Assembly: GCF_003111665.1 (NCBI RefSeq)
Contig: NZ_CP022188.1
Span: forward strand, 4,526,001 to 4,590,000
DNA length: 64,000 nt
Direction: 5' to 3'
From: Parazoarcus communis
GTDB taxonomy: Bacteria > Pseudomonadota > Gammaproteobacteria > Burkholderiales > Rhodocyclaceae
A program made the position numbers and the translations under genes. Positions 1 through 8,708 of the stretch are shown piece by piece. The notes beneath the pieces were generated by a model. The model searched no databases. It saw only the letters and a program-made list of their open reading frames with translations, and was not told the DNA's origin. Position 1 is the stretch's first letter. Each line of letters opens with the position of its first letter.

Positions 1-106
1 AGAAGCGGCCGGACGCGACAGACTCTAGCCGCAGGAACTTCCCTGCTGCACGGGCTTAGGAAACATTTAGCATGATGCGAATGAAATCTTAGACTTCGCC
101 CCGCGC

Positions 107-1438
107 TCAGGCCTGGACCAGGCTCAGCGGACGCTGAACGCGCAGACGGAAACGCCCGCGCCCCGTCTTTTCGATCTGCACGGGCGCCGCGCGCTCGACC
201 AGCCGGCGTGCAAGCAGGATCAGCCGCGCCTCGAGATTGTCGCTGATCTCGGGCAGCCGGATTCTGGGGTCGAGCCGCAGTTCACGATTGGAAAAATCAG
301 TCTGTCCCTTGTCAACGTAGTCGCGAACCAGCGCCAGAAAGATGGAACCGGCCACGCCCTTGATCAGGTAGTCCCCATCGAGAAAGACGCTGTCGTTCTC
401 CGCGTAGTGACGCACGGTCACTGCCCGGCCCCGCGCCGGGGGTGGCGACGGTTGAGGCTCGGCGACGTCCTCGCCGCCTTCATGAGTGTGCTGGAGCACG
501 CGTAACCCCGCACCCAGCTGCCCCGCCAGTGCAACCAGGGCGTCCTCGTCGTCATAACCGAAACGCAGCTCCTGCGCGCTTTCGACATACAGCATGCCGA
601 CGAGCGTGTGACAGGCCATGATCGGCACTGCCAACTGGCTGCATGATGCGGGAAGTCCGGGGAGCGGAATCTCTGTCTCGATGCCACTCACACCACTTTG
701 CTCGAGGCCGCTGCGGATCGCCCGCCCATAGCTGTACTCGGCCGCAAAGTGTCCGATCCGGATTGGTGTGCGTTCGCGGGCAGCAACGCCGATGATGCCG
801 TCGCCGAGCGCGATCTCCGAGCCCACGCCCGAGCTCGGATACCCTCTGCTGGCAACCGTGTACAAGTGTCCGCCCCCTTCGTCCAGCATCAGGACCATCG
901 CATGCTCGATGTCGAAGTGACGGGCAAGTCCCGCCAGCAGACGAGACAGCAAGCCTTCCAGATCAGCCGCACCGCACAGCATCTCGGAGCACGCGCGCAA
1001 GGACGACAGCCTGTTGCGGTGGGCCGGGGGCAGGACAACGGTCTCGCCGGGTACCCTCTCGATATCGAGTACGCGATAGATGTCGGAACCAAGCAGCCGA
1101 AACACGCCACTCATGCCGGTATGCGAAGCAATGCCCGCCAGCCTCACCTTCATGGTCTCGAACAGCGGCCCACTATCCTCGGTACGCAAGTACTGCAGAC
1201 TCAGCCGATAGTGTGCAGCGGTGTGGGGGTCAATCACCGAAACCCGGGCATACGGCGACGCGAGAATATTGCGCCGCGTGGTGTTGAAGAACTGGTAGGA
1301 CAACGCGACATGCTCGCTGTCCACGAACTGAACCTGCGAAAGATAGGCAACGTTTGGCGTGCCGTCCGGCGCGCACGTGGCGATATTGCCCGGCACGACA
1401 CCTTCCAGGCAGTCACGTATGCTTTCCAGCCTCACCAT
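107..1438 (-). CDS. FMN split-barrel / GAF / putative winged-helix fusion protein
   Basis: About 443 residues. Residues 1-135 look like a pyridoxamine-phosphate-oxidase-type FMN-binding split barrel (PDGTPNVAYLS near 25-35, TRRNILASPYARVSV near 55-69). Residues 145-315 look like a GAF sensor domain (LGDGIIGVAAR, PIMACHTLVGMLYVES). After a Pro-rich linker (325-340) the last 100 residues end in a pattern like an OmpR-type winged helix (NRELRL, then NLEARL, then IEKTGRGRFRL near 423-433). I infer a one-component redox or ligand sensor that may bind DNA; the DNA-binding part is only a pattern match. The ATG at 1438 overlaps the TGA of the upstream gene (TGATG), so the two are translationally coupled. 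A GTG at 1441 is an alternative start. Confidence 0.7.
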   Translation of the reverse strand: MVRLESIRDCLEGVVPGNIATCAPDGTPNVAYLSQVQFVDSEHVALSYQFFNTTRRNILASPYARVSVIDPHTAAHYRLSLQYLRTEDSGPLFETMKVRLAGIASHTGMSGVFRLLGSDIYRVLDIERVPGETVVLPPAHRNRLSSLRACSEMLCGAADLEGLLSRLLAGLARHFDIEHAMVLMLDEGGGHLYTVASRGYPSSGVGSEIALGDGIIGVAARERTPIRIGHFAAEYSYGRAIRSGLEQSGVSGIETEIPLPGLPASCSQLAVPIMACHTLVGMLYVESAQELRFGYDDEDALVALAGQLGAGLRVLQHTHEGGEDVAEPQPSPPPARGRAVTVRHYAENDSVFLDGDYLIKGVAGSIFLALVRDYVDKGQTDFSNRELRLDPRIRLPEISDNLEARLILLARRLVERAAPVQIEKTGRGRFRLRVQRPLSLVQA

Positions 1439-1935
1439 CACCGTGCCCCTGCCAGCGGCTCGCCCGCATGCGGCCCCGGGGTCTGGGAGAATGCGGACGT
1501 CGGCGTAAAACGCACCATGACAAGATCATCCGCAGGGCAGGCGAGCAGCGCCCGCACCATTTCCTCGGTATGACCGTACGGCGCAAGCACGGCAACGAAG
1601 GCATCGCGGTAGCGGGCGACCCGATCAGCGTCGCCGGGCTCGAGCCGCAGGACCAGCGCATCCTCGCCCTTGAGTTGAAGGGTGCGGTGTGTGCTTGGCT
1701 CACTGAAAACGACCGAGAGTGCGCCGCTGCGTCGAACACCATCGAGCACGTCCGCCGCCGCCTTCACCCCGAAGATCACATTCACGCTGTTGCAGTCCTC
1801 CGCGACACGGCAACCGAGCCCGCGCGCCAGGGCCGGGAAGCCCCCGGGGCGACAGGAAGCAGCATTGATCGACACCGCGCCGGAAATGAACTCCGCGTGG
1901 GCAAGATCGAGAATAGGCGGGAGTGAACTCGGCAT
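1438..1935 (-). CDS. Small split-barrel (pyridoxamine 5'-phosphate oxidase-like) flavin-binding family protein
   Basis: About 165 residues from the ATG at 1935; a TTG at 1944 is a weaker option. The fold reads as an FMN-binding split barrel: an N-terminal strand with AEFISGAVSINAAS, then CRVAEDCNSVNVIFGV, then a SGALSVVFSEPSTHRTLQLKG segment. No catalytic residues can be named and the substrate is unknown. It is the first gene of a two-gene operon with the split-barrel/GAF protein, with overlapping stop and start. Two split-barrel proteins in one operon suggest a shared flavin or heme ligand, which is inference. No Shine-Dalgarno sequence precedes the ATG, and a TATGAT element lies only nine bases upstream of it. 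Confidence 0.62.
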   Translation of the reverse strand: MPSSLPPILDLAHAEFISGAVSINAASCRPGGFPALARGLGCRVAEDCNSVNVIFGVKAAADVLDGVRRSGALSVVFSEPSTHRTLQLKGEDALVLRLEPGDADRVARYRDAFVAVLAPYGHTEEMVRALLACPADDLVMVRFTPTSAFSQTPGPHAGEPLAGAR

Positions 1936-1944
1936 CGTGTTCAA

Positions 1945-1973
1945 ATCATAGCCGCGTTTTCAGACACTTCCAC
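1945..1973 (-). promoter_or_regulatory. Possible promoter giving a near-leaderless transcript
   Basis: On the minus strand TATGAT (1950-1945) sits 17 bases after a weak -35 (GTGGAA, 1973-1968). The expected start point, about 1938, is only about three bases before the ATG at 1935. The -35 match is poor. Confidence 0.3.
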
Positions 1974-2079
1974 CCCGCCTGCATGTCCCCGAATGCGCCC
2001 CCGGAAACCATGTCAGTCGCTCGCCTTCCGCAGCCTGCACAAAACGCCTTCCGGTCCGGTCTCCGGATAATCGAGCACG

Positions 2080-2114
2080 AAAAAACGCCCCTGCCGGTTT
2101 CCCGGACAGGGGCG
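2080..2114 (-). terminator. Rho-independent terminator of acnB
   Basis: On the minus strand arms CGCCCCTG-T-CCGG (2114-2102) and CCGGCAGGGGCG (2097-2086) pair with one bulged T and a four-base loop, followed by six T. It lies about 50 bases after the acnB stop. Confidence 0.85.
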
Positions 2115-2164
2115 CTTCACTACGTAGGGGAGTCTGCTCACGCAAACCCGCCCGGTTTGATGCT

Positions 2165-4762
2165 TCAGATTTCGACGGTGTCGGCGACTTCCTTGAACTC
2201 GGCGATCTGGTCGAAGTTCATGTAGCGATACACTTCACCGGCCTTGGCGTCGAGCGACTGGACCTGAGCCAGGTACTCGGCAACCGTCGGGATCTTGCCA
2301 GTCAGGGCGCACACCGCGGCCAGTTCAGCAGAGCCGAGGTAGACTTGGGTGTCGATACCGAGACGGTTCGGGAAGTTACGCGTCGAGGTCGACATCGCCG
2401 TCGAACCCTTGCGAATCTGCGCCTGGTTACCCATGCACAGCGAGCAGCCCGGCGGCTCCATGCGGGCACCGGACTTGCCGAGCACCGAGTAGTAGCCTTC
2501 TTCGTTCAGGATCATGGCGTCCATCTTGGTCGGCGGAGCCACCCACAGACGGGTCGGGATGTCCGACTTGCCTTCGAGCACCTTGGCCGCGGCACGGAAG
2601 TGACCGATGTTGGTCATGCACGAACCGATGAACACTTCGTCGATCTTGGCGCCGGCAACTTCGGACAGCAGCTTGACGTCGTCCGGATCGTTCGGGCAGG
2701 CAACGATCGGCTCCTTGATGTCGGCCAGATCGATGTCGATGACTGCAGCGTAATCGGCATCGGCGTCGCCCGACAGCAGCTCGCCGTTGGCGATCCACGC
2801 TTCCATGGCCTTGATGCGACGACCCAGGGTGCGGGCGTCCTGATAGCCATTGGCGATCATCCACTTCATCAGCGTGATGTTCGAGTTCATGTACTCGACG
2901 ATCGGCGCCTTGTCCAGATGCACCGTGCAGCCAGCGGCAGAGCGCTCGGCCGATGCGTCGGACAGCTCGAATGCCTGCTCGACCTTCAGATCGGGCAGAC
3001 CTTCGATCTCAAGGATGCGGCCGGAGAAGATGTTCTTCTTGCCCTTCTTCTCGACCGTCAGCAGGCCTGCCTTGATGGCGTACAGCGGAATCGCGTTGAC
3101 CAGATCACGCAGGGTGACGCCGGGCTGCATCTTGCCCTTGAAGCGCACCAGCACGGATTCCGGCATGTCCAGCGGCATCACGCCGGTGGCAGCGGCAAAC
3201 GCGACCAGACCGGAACCGGCCGGGAAGGAGATGCCGATCGGGAAACGGGTGTGCGAGTCACCGCCGGTACCAACGGTATCGGGCAGCAGCAGACGGTTGA
3301 GCCAGGAGTGGATCACGCCGTCACCCGGACGCAGCGACACGCCGCCACGGGTCGAGATGAAGCTCGGCAGTTCGCGGTGGGTCTTGACGTCGATCAGCTT
3401 CGGGTAGGCCGAGGTGTGGCAGAAGGACTGCATCACCAGATCAGCGGAGAAGCCGAGGCAGGCCAGATCCTTCAGCTCGTCGCGGGTCATCGGGCCGGTG
3501 GTGTCCTGGGAACCGACGGTGGTCATCTTCGGTTCGCAGTAGGTACCCGGGCGAACGCCCTTGCCTTCGGGCAGGCCGCAGGCACGACCGACCATCTTCT
3601 GTGCCAGCGAGAAGCCCTTGCCGCTGTCGGCGGGGTCTTGCGGCAGACGGAACAACGTGGACGGCGGCAGGCCAAGCGCTTCACGCGCCTTGGTCGTCAG
3701 GCCACGGCCGATGATCAGCGGAATACGGCCGCCGGCACGGACTTCGTCCAGAATGACCGGAGTCTTGAGTGCCGCTTCAGCGATCTTTTCGCCGTTCTTG
3801 AAGGCGGTGACCACGGCAGTAGCCTGGTCGACCTTCAGTTCGATCTCGTCGCCCATGTCCATCGACGAAACGTCGATTTCGATCGGCAGCGCACCGGCAT
3901 CTTCCATCGTGTTGAAGAAAATCGGGGCGATCTTGGAGCCCAGACACACGCCACCGAAGCGCTTGTTCGGCACGAAGGGGATGTCTTCGCCGGTAAACCA
4001 CAGCACCGAGTTGGTGGCCGACTTGCGGGACGAACCAGTACCGACCACATCACCGACGTAGGCGACCAGGTTGCCCTTGGCGCGCAGATCTTCGATGAAC
4101 TTGATCGGACCGCGCACACCTTCTTCTTCCGGGGTGATGCCCGGACGCGGGTTCTTCAGCATGGCCAGCGCGTGCAGCGGGATGTCGGGACGCGACCAGG
4201 CATCCGGTGCCGGCGAGAGGTCGTCGGTGTTGGTTTCGCCGGTGACCTTGAACACGGTCAGCTTCTGCGACGCGGGGACTTCCGGACGGCTGGTAAACCA
4301 CTCGCCGTCGGCCCAGGACTGCAACACGGCCTTGGCGTTTGCGTTGCCAGCGTCGGCCAGCTCCTTTACGTCGTGGAAGAAATCGAACATCAGCAGGGTC
4401 TTCTTCAGACCTTCAGCCGCGACCGCACCGACCTCGGCATCGCCGAGCACGTCGATCATGGGCTTGATGTTGAAGCCACCCAGCATGCTGCCGAGCAGTT
4501 CGACGGCCTTGGTGCGCGACACCAGGGCACAGGTTTCTTCGCTCTTGGCGAGCTTGGCCAGGAACTCGGCCTTGACCTTGGCGGCATCATCGACACCAGC
4601 CGGTACGCGGTAGGTGAGCAGTTCGACGAGGAACGCTTCCTCGCCGGCAGGCGGATTCTTGAGCAGTTCGACCAACTCGGCGGTTTGCTGCTTAGTCAGG
4701 GGCAGCGCGGGGATACCGAGGGCGGCACGCTCGGCGACATGGGCACGATAGGCTTCAAGCAC
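2165..4762 (-). CDS. acnB: Aconitate hydratase B (bifunctional aconitase / 2-methylisocitrate dehydratase)
   Basis: Cytoplasmic [4Fe-4S] enzyme of the TCA cycle converting citrate to isocitrate; family members also act on 2-methylisocitrate. The start chosen is GTG at 4762 ([13 protein letters not shown]), preceded by AAGGA at good spacing. It gives 865 residues, the same length as E. coli AcnB, whereas the frame open to 4828 would run into the promoter. The N-terminal HEAT-like/swivel region precedes the catalytic domains. Cluster cysteines are visible in SCMTNIGHF (about residue 710) and PGCSLCMGN (about 769 and 772). The gene is monocistronic, diverges from acnA, and ends in its own terminator. 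Confidence 0.97.
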   Translation of the reverse strand: MLEAYRAHVAERAALGIPALPLTKQQTAELVELLKNPPAGEEAFLVELLTYRVPAGVDDAAKVKAEFLAKLAKSEETCALVSRTKAVELLGSMLGGFNIKPMIDVLGDAEVGAVAAEGLKKTLLMFDFFHDVKELADAGNANAKAVLQSWADGEWFTSRPEVPASQKLTVFKVTGETNTDDLSPAPDAWSRPDIPLHALAMLKNPRPGITPEEEGVRGPIKFIEDLRAKGNLVAYVGDVVGTGSSRKSATNSVLWFTGEDIPFVPNKRFGGVCLGSKIAPIFFNTMEDAGALPIEIDVSSMDMGDEIELKVDQATAVVTAFKNGEKIAEAALKTPVILDEVRAGGRIPLIIGRGLTTKAREALGLPPSTLFRLPQDPADSGKGFSLAQKMVGRACGLPEGKGVRPGTYCEPKMTTVGSQDTTGPMTRDELKDLACLGFSADLVMQSFCHTSAYPKLIDVKTHRELPSFISTRGGVSLRPGDGVIHSWLNRLLLPDTVGTGGDSHTRFPIGISFPAGSGLVAFAAATGVMPLDMPESVLVRFKGKMQPGVTLRDLVNAIPLYAIKAGLLTVEKKGKKNIFSGRILEIEGLPDLKVEQAFELSDASAERSAAGCTVHLDKAPIVEYMNSNITLMKWMIANGYQDARTLGRRIKAMEAWIANGELLSGDADADYAAVIDIDLADIKEPIVACPNDPDDVKLLSEVAGAKIDEVFIGSCMTNIGHFRAAAKVLEGKSDIPTRLWVAPPTKMDAMILNEEGYYSVLGKSGARMEPPGCSLCMGNQAQIRKGSTAMSTSTRNFPNRLGIDTQVYLGSAELAAVCALTGKIPTVAEYLAQVQSLDAKAGEVYRYMNFDQIAEFKEVADTVEI

Positions 4763-4833
4763 GGCGACTTCCTTCCAGTTTGTGACGGTGGCAGGGGCTC
4801 CGAACGGGGATTCTCCCGCACGGATCAAACGAG

Positions 4834-4856
4834 ATTATATGTCTTTTATAAGACTT
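4834..4856 (-). promoter_or_regulatory. acnB promoter -10 with adjoining palindromic operator
   Basis: On the minus strand a perfect TATAAT (4839-4834) would start transcription near 4826, giving a leader of about 64 bases to the GTG at 4762. Directly upstream, 4841-4854 reads GTCTTTTATAAGAC on the plus strand: five-base arms GTCTT/AAGAC around TTAT. It lies in the spacer between -35 and -10, where a repressor would block polymerase. No good -35 hexamer is visible. The repressor is not identifiable in this window. Confidence 0.6.
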
Positions 4857-5065
4857 AGGGTGCAGTGCAACACCCAGCAGGGTCTCAGACACGACTCAGG
4901 CGTCCAATTCTACTCCCGACGCATCCACCCACAATAGGCCACGGGCGAGGATTTGGCAGGTTTCGGAGCACAAAACGGAATCACGGGAACATCACGTGCA
5001 TCGCACTGGTCGGAAATGACACGCGGCCATCGAGACAGCGCCCCCCTACCCGCAGGAGAAGAATC
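4857..5065 (+). other. Intergenic leader region of acnA
   Basis: About 210 bases between the acnB operator and the acnA start. It is less AT-rich than the acnB promoter. I see no convincing -35/-10 pair, no stable hairpin and no reading frame with coding character, only the GGAGAA ribosome binding site at its end. Confidence 0.4.
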
Positions 5066-7783
5066 ATGCCCCATGAAATGTTCGACACCCTGAAGACCTT
5101 TTCGACCCGCAGCGGCGCGAGCGGCCGCTATTACTCCTTGCCAGCGCTGGAGTCGGCCGGCATCGGCCCGGTATCCCGACTGCCAGTATCGATTCGCATC
5201 GTGCTTGAGGCCGTATTGAGGAACTGCGACGGTCGCCGGGTCACCGAGCGACATGTGCACGAACTTGCCAACTGGGCGCCCGAGGCCCCGCGCAATGCGG
5301 AGATTCCGTTTCTGGTCGCGCGTGTCGTCCTGCAGGACTTCACCGGCGTTCCCCTGCTGTGCGACCTTGCCGCCATGCGCAACGTGGCCGTCGAACAGGG
5401 CAAGGACGCACAACAGATCGAACCACGGGTTCCGGTCGACCTGGTCGTCGATCACTCGGTCCAGGTTGACCACTACGGCACGCCGCAGGCCTTGCAGCAG
5501 AACATGACGCTGGAGTTCGAGCGTAACCGCGAACGCTACCAGTTCATGAAGTGGGGCATGCAGGCCTTCGAGGCCTTCCGTGTCGTCCCGCCGGGCATTG
5601 GCATCGTGCACCAGGTCAATCTGGAATACCTGTTCGAAGGCTTGCGCCACACCGGCGATCTGTACTACCCGGACACTCTGGTCGGCACCGACTCGCACAC
5701 AACGATGATCAACGGCGTGGGCGTCGTCGGCTGGGGGGTTGGCGGGATCGAGGCTGAAGCGGGAATGCTGGGGCAGCCGGTATATTTCCTGACGCCGGAC
5801 GTGATCGGCGTCGAGCTCCGCGGGCGCTTGCCCGAAGGTGCAACCGCCACCGACCTGGTTCTGCGCGTCACGGAGATGTTGCGGCGCGAGAAGGTGGTCG
5901 GCAAGTTCGTCGAGTTCTTTGGCGAGGGGACGGCGGCACTCAGCGTGACCGACCGCGCGACCATTGCCAACATGGCGCCCGAATATGGCGCGACCATGGG
6001 TTTTTTCCCGGTGGACGAAAAAACCGTGGCCTACATGCGCGGAACGGGACGCAGCGAGGAAAGCTGCGAGTTGATCGAAGCCTACTTCCGCGCACAGCAA
6101 CTGTTCGGCGTGCCGCGCGCGGGCGAGATCGACTACACCCGCACCCTGACGCTGGACCTCGACACCATCGTGCCCTCGCTCGCCGGACCGAGCCGGCCGC
6201 AGGACCGCATCGAACTGCCCGCCATGCGGCGCACCTTTGAAGCGCTGTTCTCGGCACCGCCCGCCGACAACGGCTTCGGCCGCGACGCAGCACAACTGGA
6301 CAAGCGGGTAGCGACCCAGCTCGATGGCGTCGACCTCGGCCACGGCGACATCCTGATCGCAGCCATCACCTCATGCACCAACACCAGCAACCCCGCGGTC
6401 ATGATTGCCGCCGGGCTGCTGGCACGCAAGGCCGCGGCGCGTGGCCTGAGGGTCAAACCGCACATCAAGACATCGCTTGCACCGGGCTCGCGCGTGGTCA
6501 CCGAGTATCTGGGCAAGGCCGGGCTGCTCGAGCCGCTGGCAACGCTCGGGTTTGCCCTCGCAGGCTATGGCTGCACCACCTGCATCGGCAATTCGGGCGA
6601 TCTCGCGCCGGCGCTGAACGAAGCCATTACGGGCAATGACATCGTCGCTGCCGCAGTCCTCTCGGGAAACCGAAATTTCGAAGCCCGGATCCACCCGAAC
6701 ATCCGTGCCAATTACCTCGCCTCGCCCCCGCTCGTGGTGGCCTACGCGCTGGCTGGCACAGCAAGGATCGACCTGAGCAGCGAAGCGCTCGGCACCGACA
6801 CGGACGGCAAGCCGGTATTCCTGAAGGACCTGTGGCCAAGCTCGGACGAGATCGCCGAGGTCATGCCCTTTGCCATGGATCCGGCCACCTACCGCCGCCT
6901 CTACACCGATTTCAGCAAGGACAATGCACTGTGGCAGGAGATCGCCGCCCCCACCGGGGAGGTTTACGACTGGCCCACCTCCACCTACATCGCCCGCCCG
7001 CCCTTCTTCGACGAGTTCACGGTCACACCCGGTGCGGTGTCGGACGTCATCGGCGCGCGTCCGCTGATGCTGCTCGGCGATTCGGTGACCACTGACCACA
7101 TCTCGCCCGCCGGGGCCTTCTCCGAATCGAGCCCTGCCGGGCAGTGGCTCAAGGGTCAAGGCGTGAAACGCAAGGACTTCAACTCCTACGGTTCCCGCCG
7201 CGGACAGCACGAAGTCATGGTGCGCGGCACCTTTGCCAACGTCCGCATCAAGAACCTTATGCTGCCCGCGGGTGCGGACGGCAGACGGCGCGAAGGGGGT
7301 TACACCCTGCTCGACGGCGAGGAGGCCACCGTGTTCGACGCGGCCGCAGCATGGCGGGCACGCGGTACGCCCACGGTGATTCTGGCCGGAGAGGAATACG
7401 GCACCGGCTCCTCGCGTGACTGGGCGGCAAAGGGCACGGCACTGCTCGGCGTGAAGGCCGTCGTCGCGCGCAGTTTTGAGCGCATCCACCGCTCCAACCT
7501 GGTCGGCATGGGCGTGCTGCCCTTGCAGTTCGAGGGCGACGTCAGCTGGGACTCGCTCGGCATCGACGGCAGCGAGACCATCGACATCGTCGGCGTGAGC
7601 GCCGACATGCAGCCGCAACAGCATCTGAACATGCGCATCCACCGCGCCGACGGCAGCCAGGAGGACGTCAGCCTGCTGTGCCGGATCGACACGCCGATCG
7701 AGGTCGAGTATTACCTGCACGGCGGCATTCTTCCCTACGTGCTGCGCGACATACTCTTCCCCGACGGCGCGGCGCACGGCTGA
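5066..7783 (+). CDS. acnA: Aconitate hydratase A
   Basis: Second aconitase of the window, of the AcnA/IRP-type family, 905 residues from ATG 5066 (GGAGAA nine bases upstream; E. coli AcnA is 891). The frame is open upstream to 4865 but that part has no family similarity. [4Fe-4S] ligands are seen in SCTNTSN (about residue 437) and GCTTCIG (about 503 and 506). The active-site region [13 protein letters not shown] and the swivel-domain [13 protein letters not shown] are intact. AcnA enzymes are usually the more stress-stable isoform. It diverges from acnB with about 300 bases between the start codons. A role in 2-methylcitrate turnover (AcnD-like) cannot be excluded, but no prp genes are present here. 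Confidence 0.93.
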   Translation: MPHEMFDTLKTFSTRSGASGRYYSLPALESAGIGPVSRLPVSIRIVLEAVLRNCDGRRVTERHVHELANWAPEAPRNAEIPFLVARVVLQDFTGVPLLCDLAAMRNVAVEQGKDAQQIEPRVPVDLVVDHSVQVDHYGTPQALQQNMTLEFERNRERYQFMKWGMQAFEAFRVVPPGIGIVHQVNLEYLFEGLRHTGDLYYPDTLVGTDSHTTMINGVGVVGWGVGGIEAEAGMLGQPVYFLTPDVIGVELRGRLPEGATATDLVLRVTEMLRREKVVGKFVEFFGEGTAALSVTDRATIANMAPEYGATMGFFPVDEKTVAYMRGTGRSEESCELIEAYFRAQQLFGVPRAGEIDYTRTLTLDLDTIVPSLAGPSRPQDRIELPAMRRTFEALFSAPPADNGFGRDAAQLDKRVATQLDGVDLGHGDILIAAITSCTNTSNPAVMIAAGLLARKAAARGLRVKPHIKTSLAPGSRVVTEYLGKAGLLEPLATLGFALAGYGCTTCIGNSGDLAPALNEAITGNDIVAAAVLSGNRNFEARIHPNIRANYLASPPLVVAYALAGTARIDLSSEALGTDTDGKPVFLKDLWPSSDEIAEVMPFAMDPATYRRLYTDFSKDNALWQEIAAPTGEVYDWPTSTYIARPPFFDEFTVTPGAVSDVIGARPLMLLGDSVTTDHISPAGAFSESSPAGQWLKGQGVKRKDFNSYGSRRGQHEVMVRGTFANVRIKNLMLPAGADGRRREGGYTLLDGEEATVFDAAAAWRARGTPTVILAGEEYGTGSSRDWAAKGTALLGVKAVVARSFERIHRSNLVGMGVLPLQFEGDVSWDSLGIDGSETIDIVGVSADMQPQQHLNMRIHRADGSQEDVSLLCRIDTPIEVEYYLHGGILPYVLRDILFPDGAAHG

Positions 7784-7869
7784 ACCTTTTTGCGCCGCGT
7801 ACAACGCGCGGCGCATACCAATCTCAGCCTGATGGGGCAAAATGGGCACTCGACATCACCGGTAACAAG

Positions 7870-8271
7870 ATGAAACCCACCCCCTGCCCCTGTGGATCCG
7901 GCAAGGACTTCAGCGCCTGCTGCGGCCCGGCCATTGACGGCACGCTCAGCCCACAGACTGCCGAGGCGCTGATGCGCTCGCGCTACTCGGCCTATGTGCT
8001 TGAGAACGAAGCCTATCTGCTGGCGACCTGGCACGTATCGACCCGTCCGGCACCGCCACTGTTCGACACCGCTCCCTTGCCAAAATGGATCGGGCTGCAG
8101 GTGCGCGCACACCGGCAGACGGATGAAACACATGCCGAAGTCGAGTTCCTTGCACGCTACAAGGTGGGCGGACGTGCCCACCGGCTGCACGAAACCAGCC
8201 GCTTCGTGCGCGAGGACGGACGCTGGCTCTACCTTGACGGCGACATGCACGATGCGGACAAGGACCGCTGA
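7870..8271 (+). CDS. YchJ-family SEC-C motif protein
   Basis: 133 residues. The N-terminus carries a SEC-C zinc motif (PCPCGSGKDFSACC, residues 4-17), followed by the YchJ signature ALMRSRYSAYVLENEAYLLATWH and a C-terminal domain of NTF2-like character ending in GRWLYLDGDM. The molecular function of YchJ proteins is not established. It lies 86 bases after acnA in the same direction and could be read through from it; no terminator is visible between them. The start is ATG 7870; the upstream part of the open frame is not conserved-looking. Confidence 0.85.
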   Translation: MKPTPCPCGSGKDFSACCGPAIDGTLSPQTAEALMRSRYSAYVLENEAYLLATWHVSTRPAPPLFDTAPLPKWIGLQVRAHRQTDETHAEVEFLARYKVGGRAHRLHETSRFVREDGRWLYLDGDMHDADKDR

Positions 8272-8324
8272 AGCCACCCTATAATCCGCTGCATCAACCC
8301 CGAAGCCTCGCCAACGAGAACAAC

Positions 8325-8708
8325 ATGAACCTCGAAAAAGTCATCTTCGGTTTCTTCATCCTGCTCGCTGCCACACTGAACTTCGGCTTCTTTGTCGGCG
8401 ATATTGCCGACCCCGGACACCACGACATCTATGAGCTCTTTGCCGCGATCGTCGTCAGCCTGATTGCCACCATGCTCAAGTTCGGCGACCGCACGCAGAT
8501 TGGTGCCATCCACCTTGCAACCAGTCTGGTGGCCGACCTGCAGCTCATTGCCGCAGCCATGGTCTGGGGTTACGCCGCTCACATCACCGCGAGCGGGTTG
8601 ACGCCCGAGATGACCGCACGCGTCGTCTCGCTGTCGGGCGGCGCCCTGTTCGCCAACATCGTGTCGGTCGTGATCCTGATCGCTGAAACCATCATGCAGC
8701 GCCGCTGA
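8325..8708 (+). CDS. Small four-helix membrane protein of unknown function
   Basis: 127 residues with about four hydrophobic segments (roughly 5-25, 37-52, 63-85, 100-122) and short polar loops. I do not recognise a characterised family; it resembles uncharacterised inner-membrane proteins of betaproteobacteria. Its stop overlaps the start of the next gene (TGATG at 8707-8711), so translation is coupled to the potassium-channel protein. I infer a joint function with that channel, such as an accessory subunit, without direct evidence. Confidence 0.75.
   Translation: MNLEKVIFGFFILLAATLNFGFFVGDIADPGHHDIYELFAAIVVSLIATMLKFGDRTQIGAIHLATSLVADLQLIAAAMVWGYAAHITASGLTPEMTARVVSLSGGALFANIVSVVILIAETIMQRR

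Noticed and set aside
4763..4828. ATG-type start of acnB at 4828
   Set aside because: The -10 element is at 4839-4834, so a start at 4828 would have no leader; GTG 4762 has a ribosome binding site and gives the exact family length.
2345..4858. 837-codon open frame antisense to acnB
   Set aside because: The opposite strand encodes a full-length, highly conserved aconitase; the antisense translation is His/Gln/Arg-rich and resembles no protein family. It is a by-product of GC-rich codon usage.
6371..7849. Long open frame antisense to acnA
   Set aside because: Same reason: it is a shadow of a conserved gene, with no ribosome binding site or family motif.
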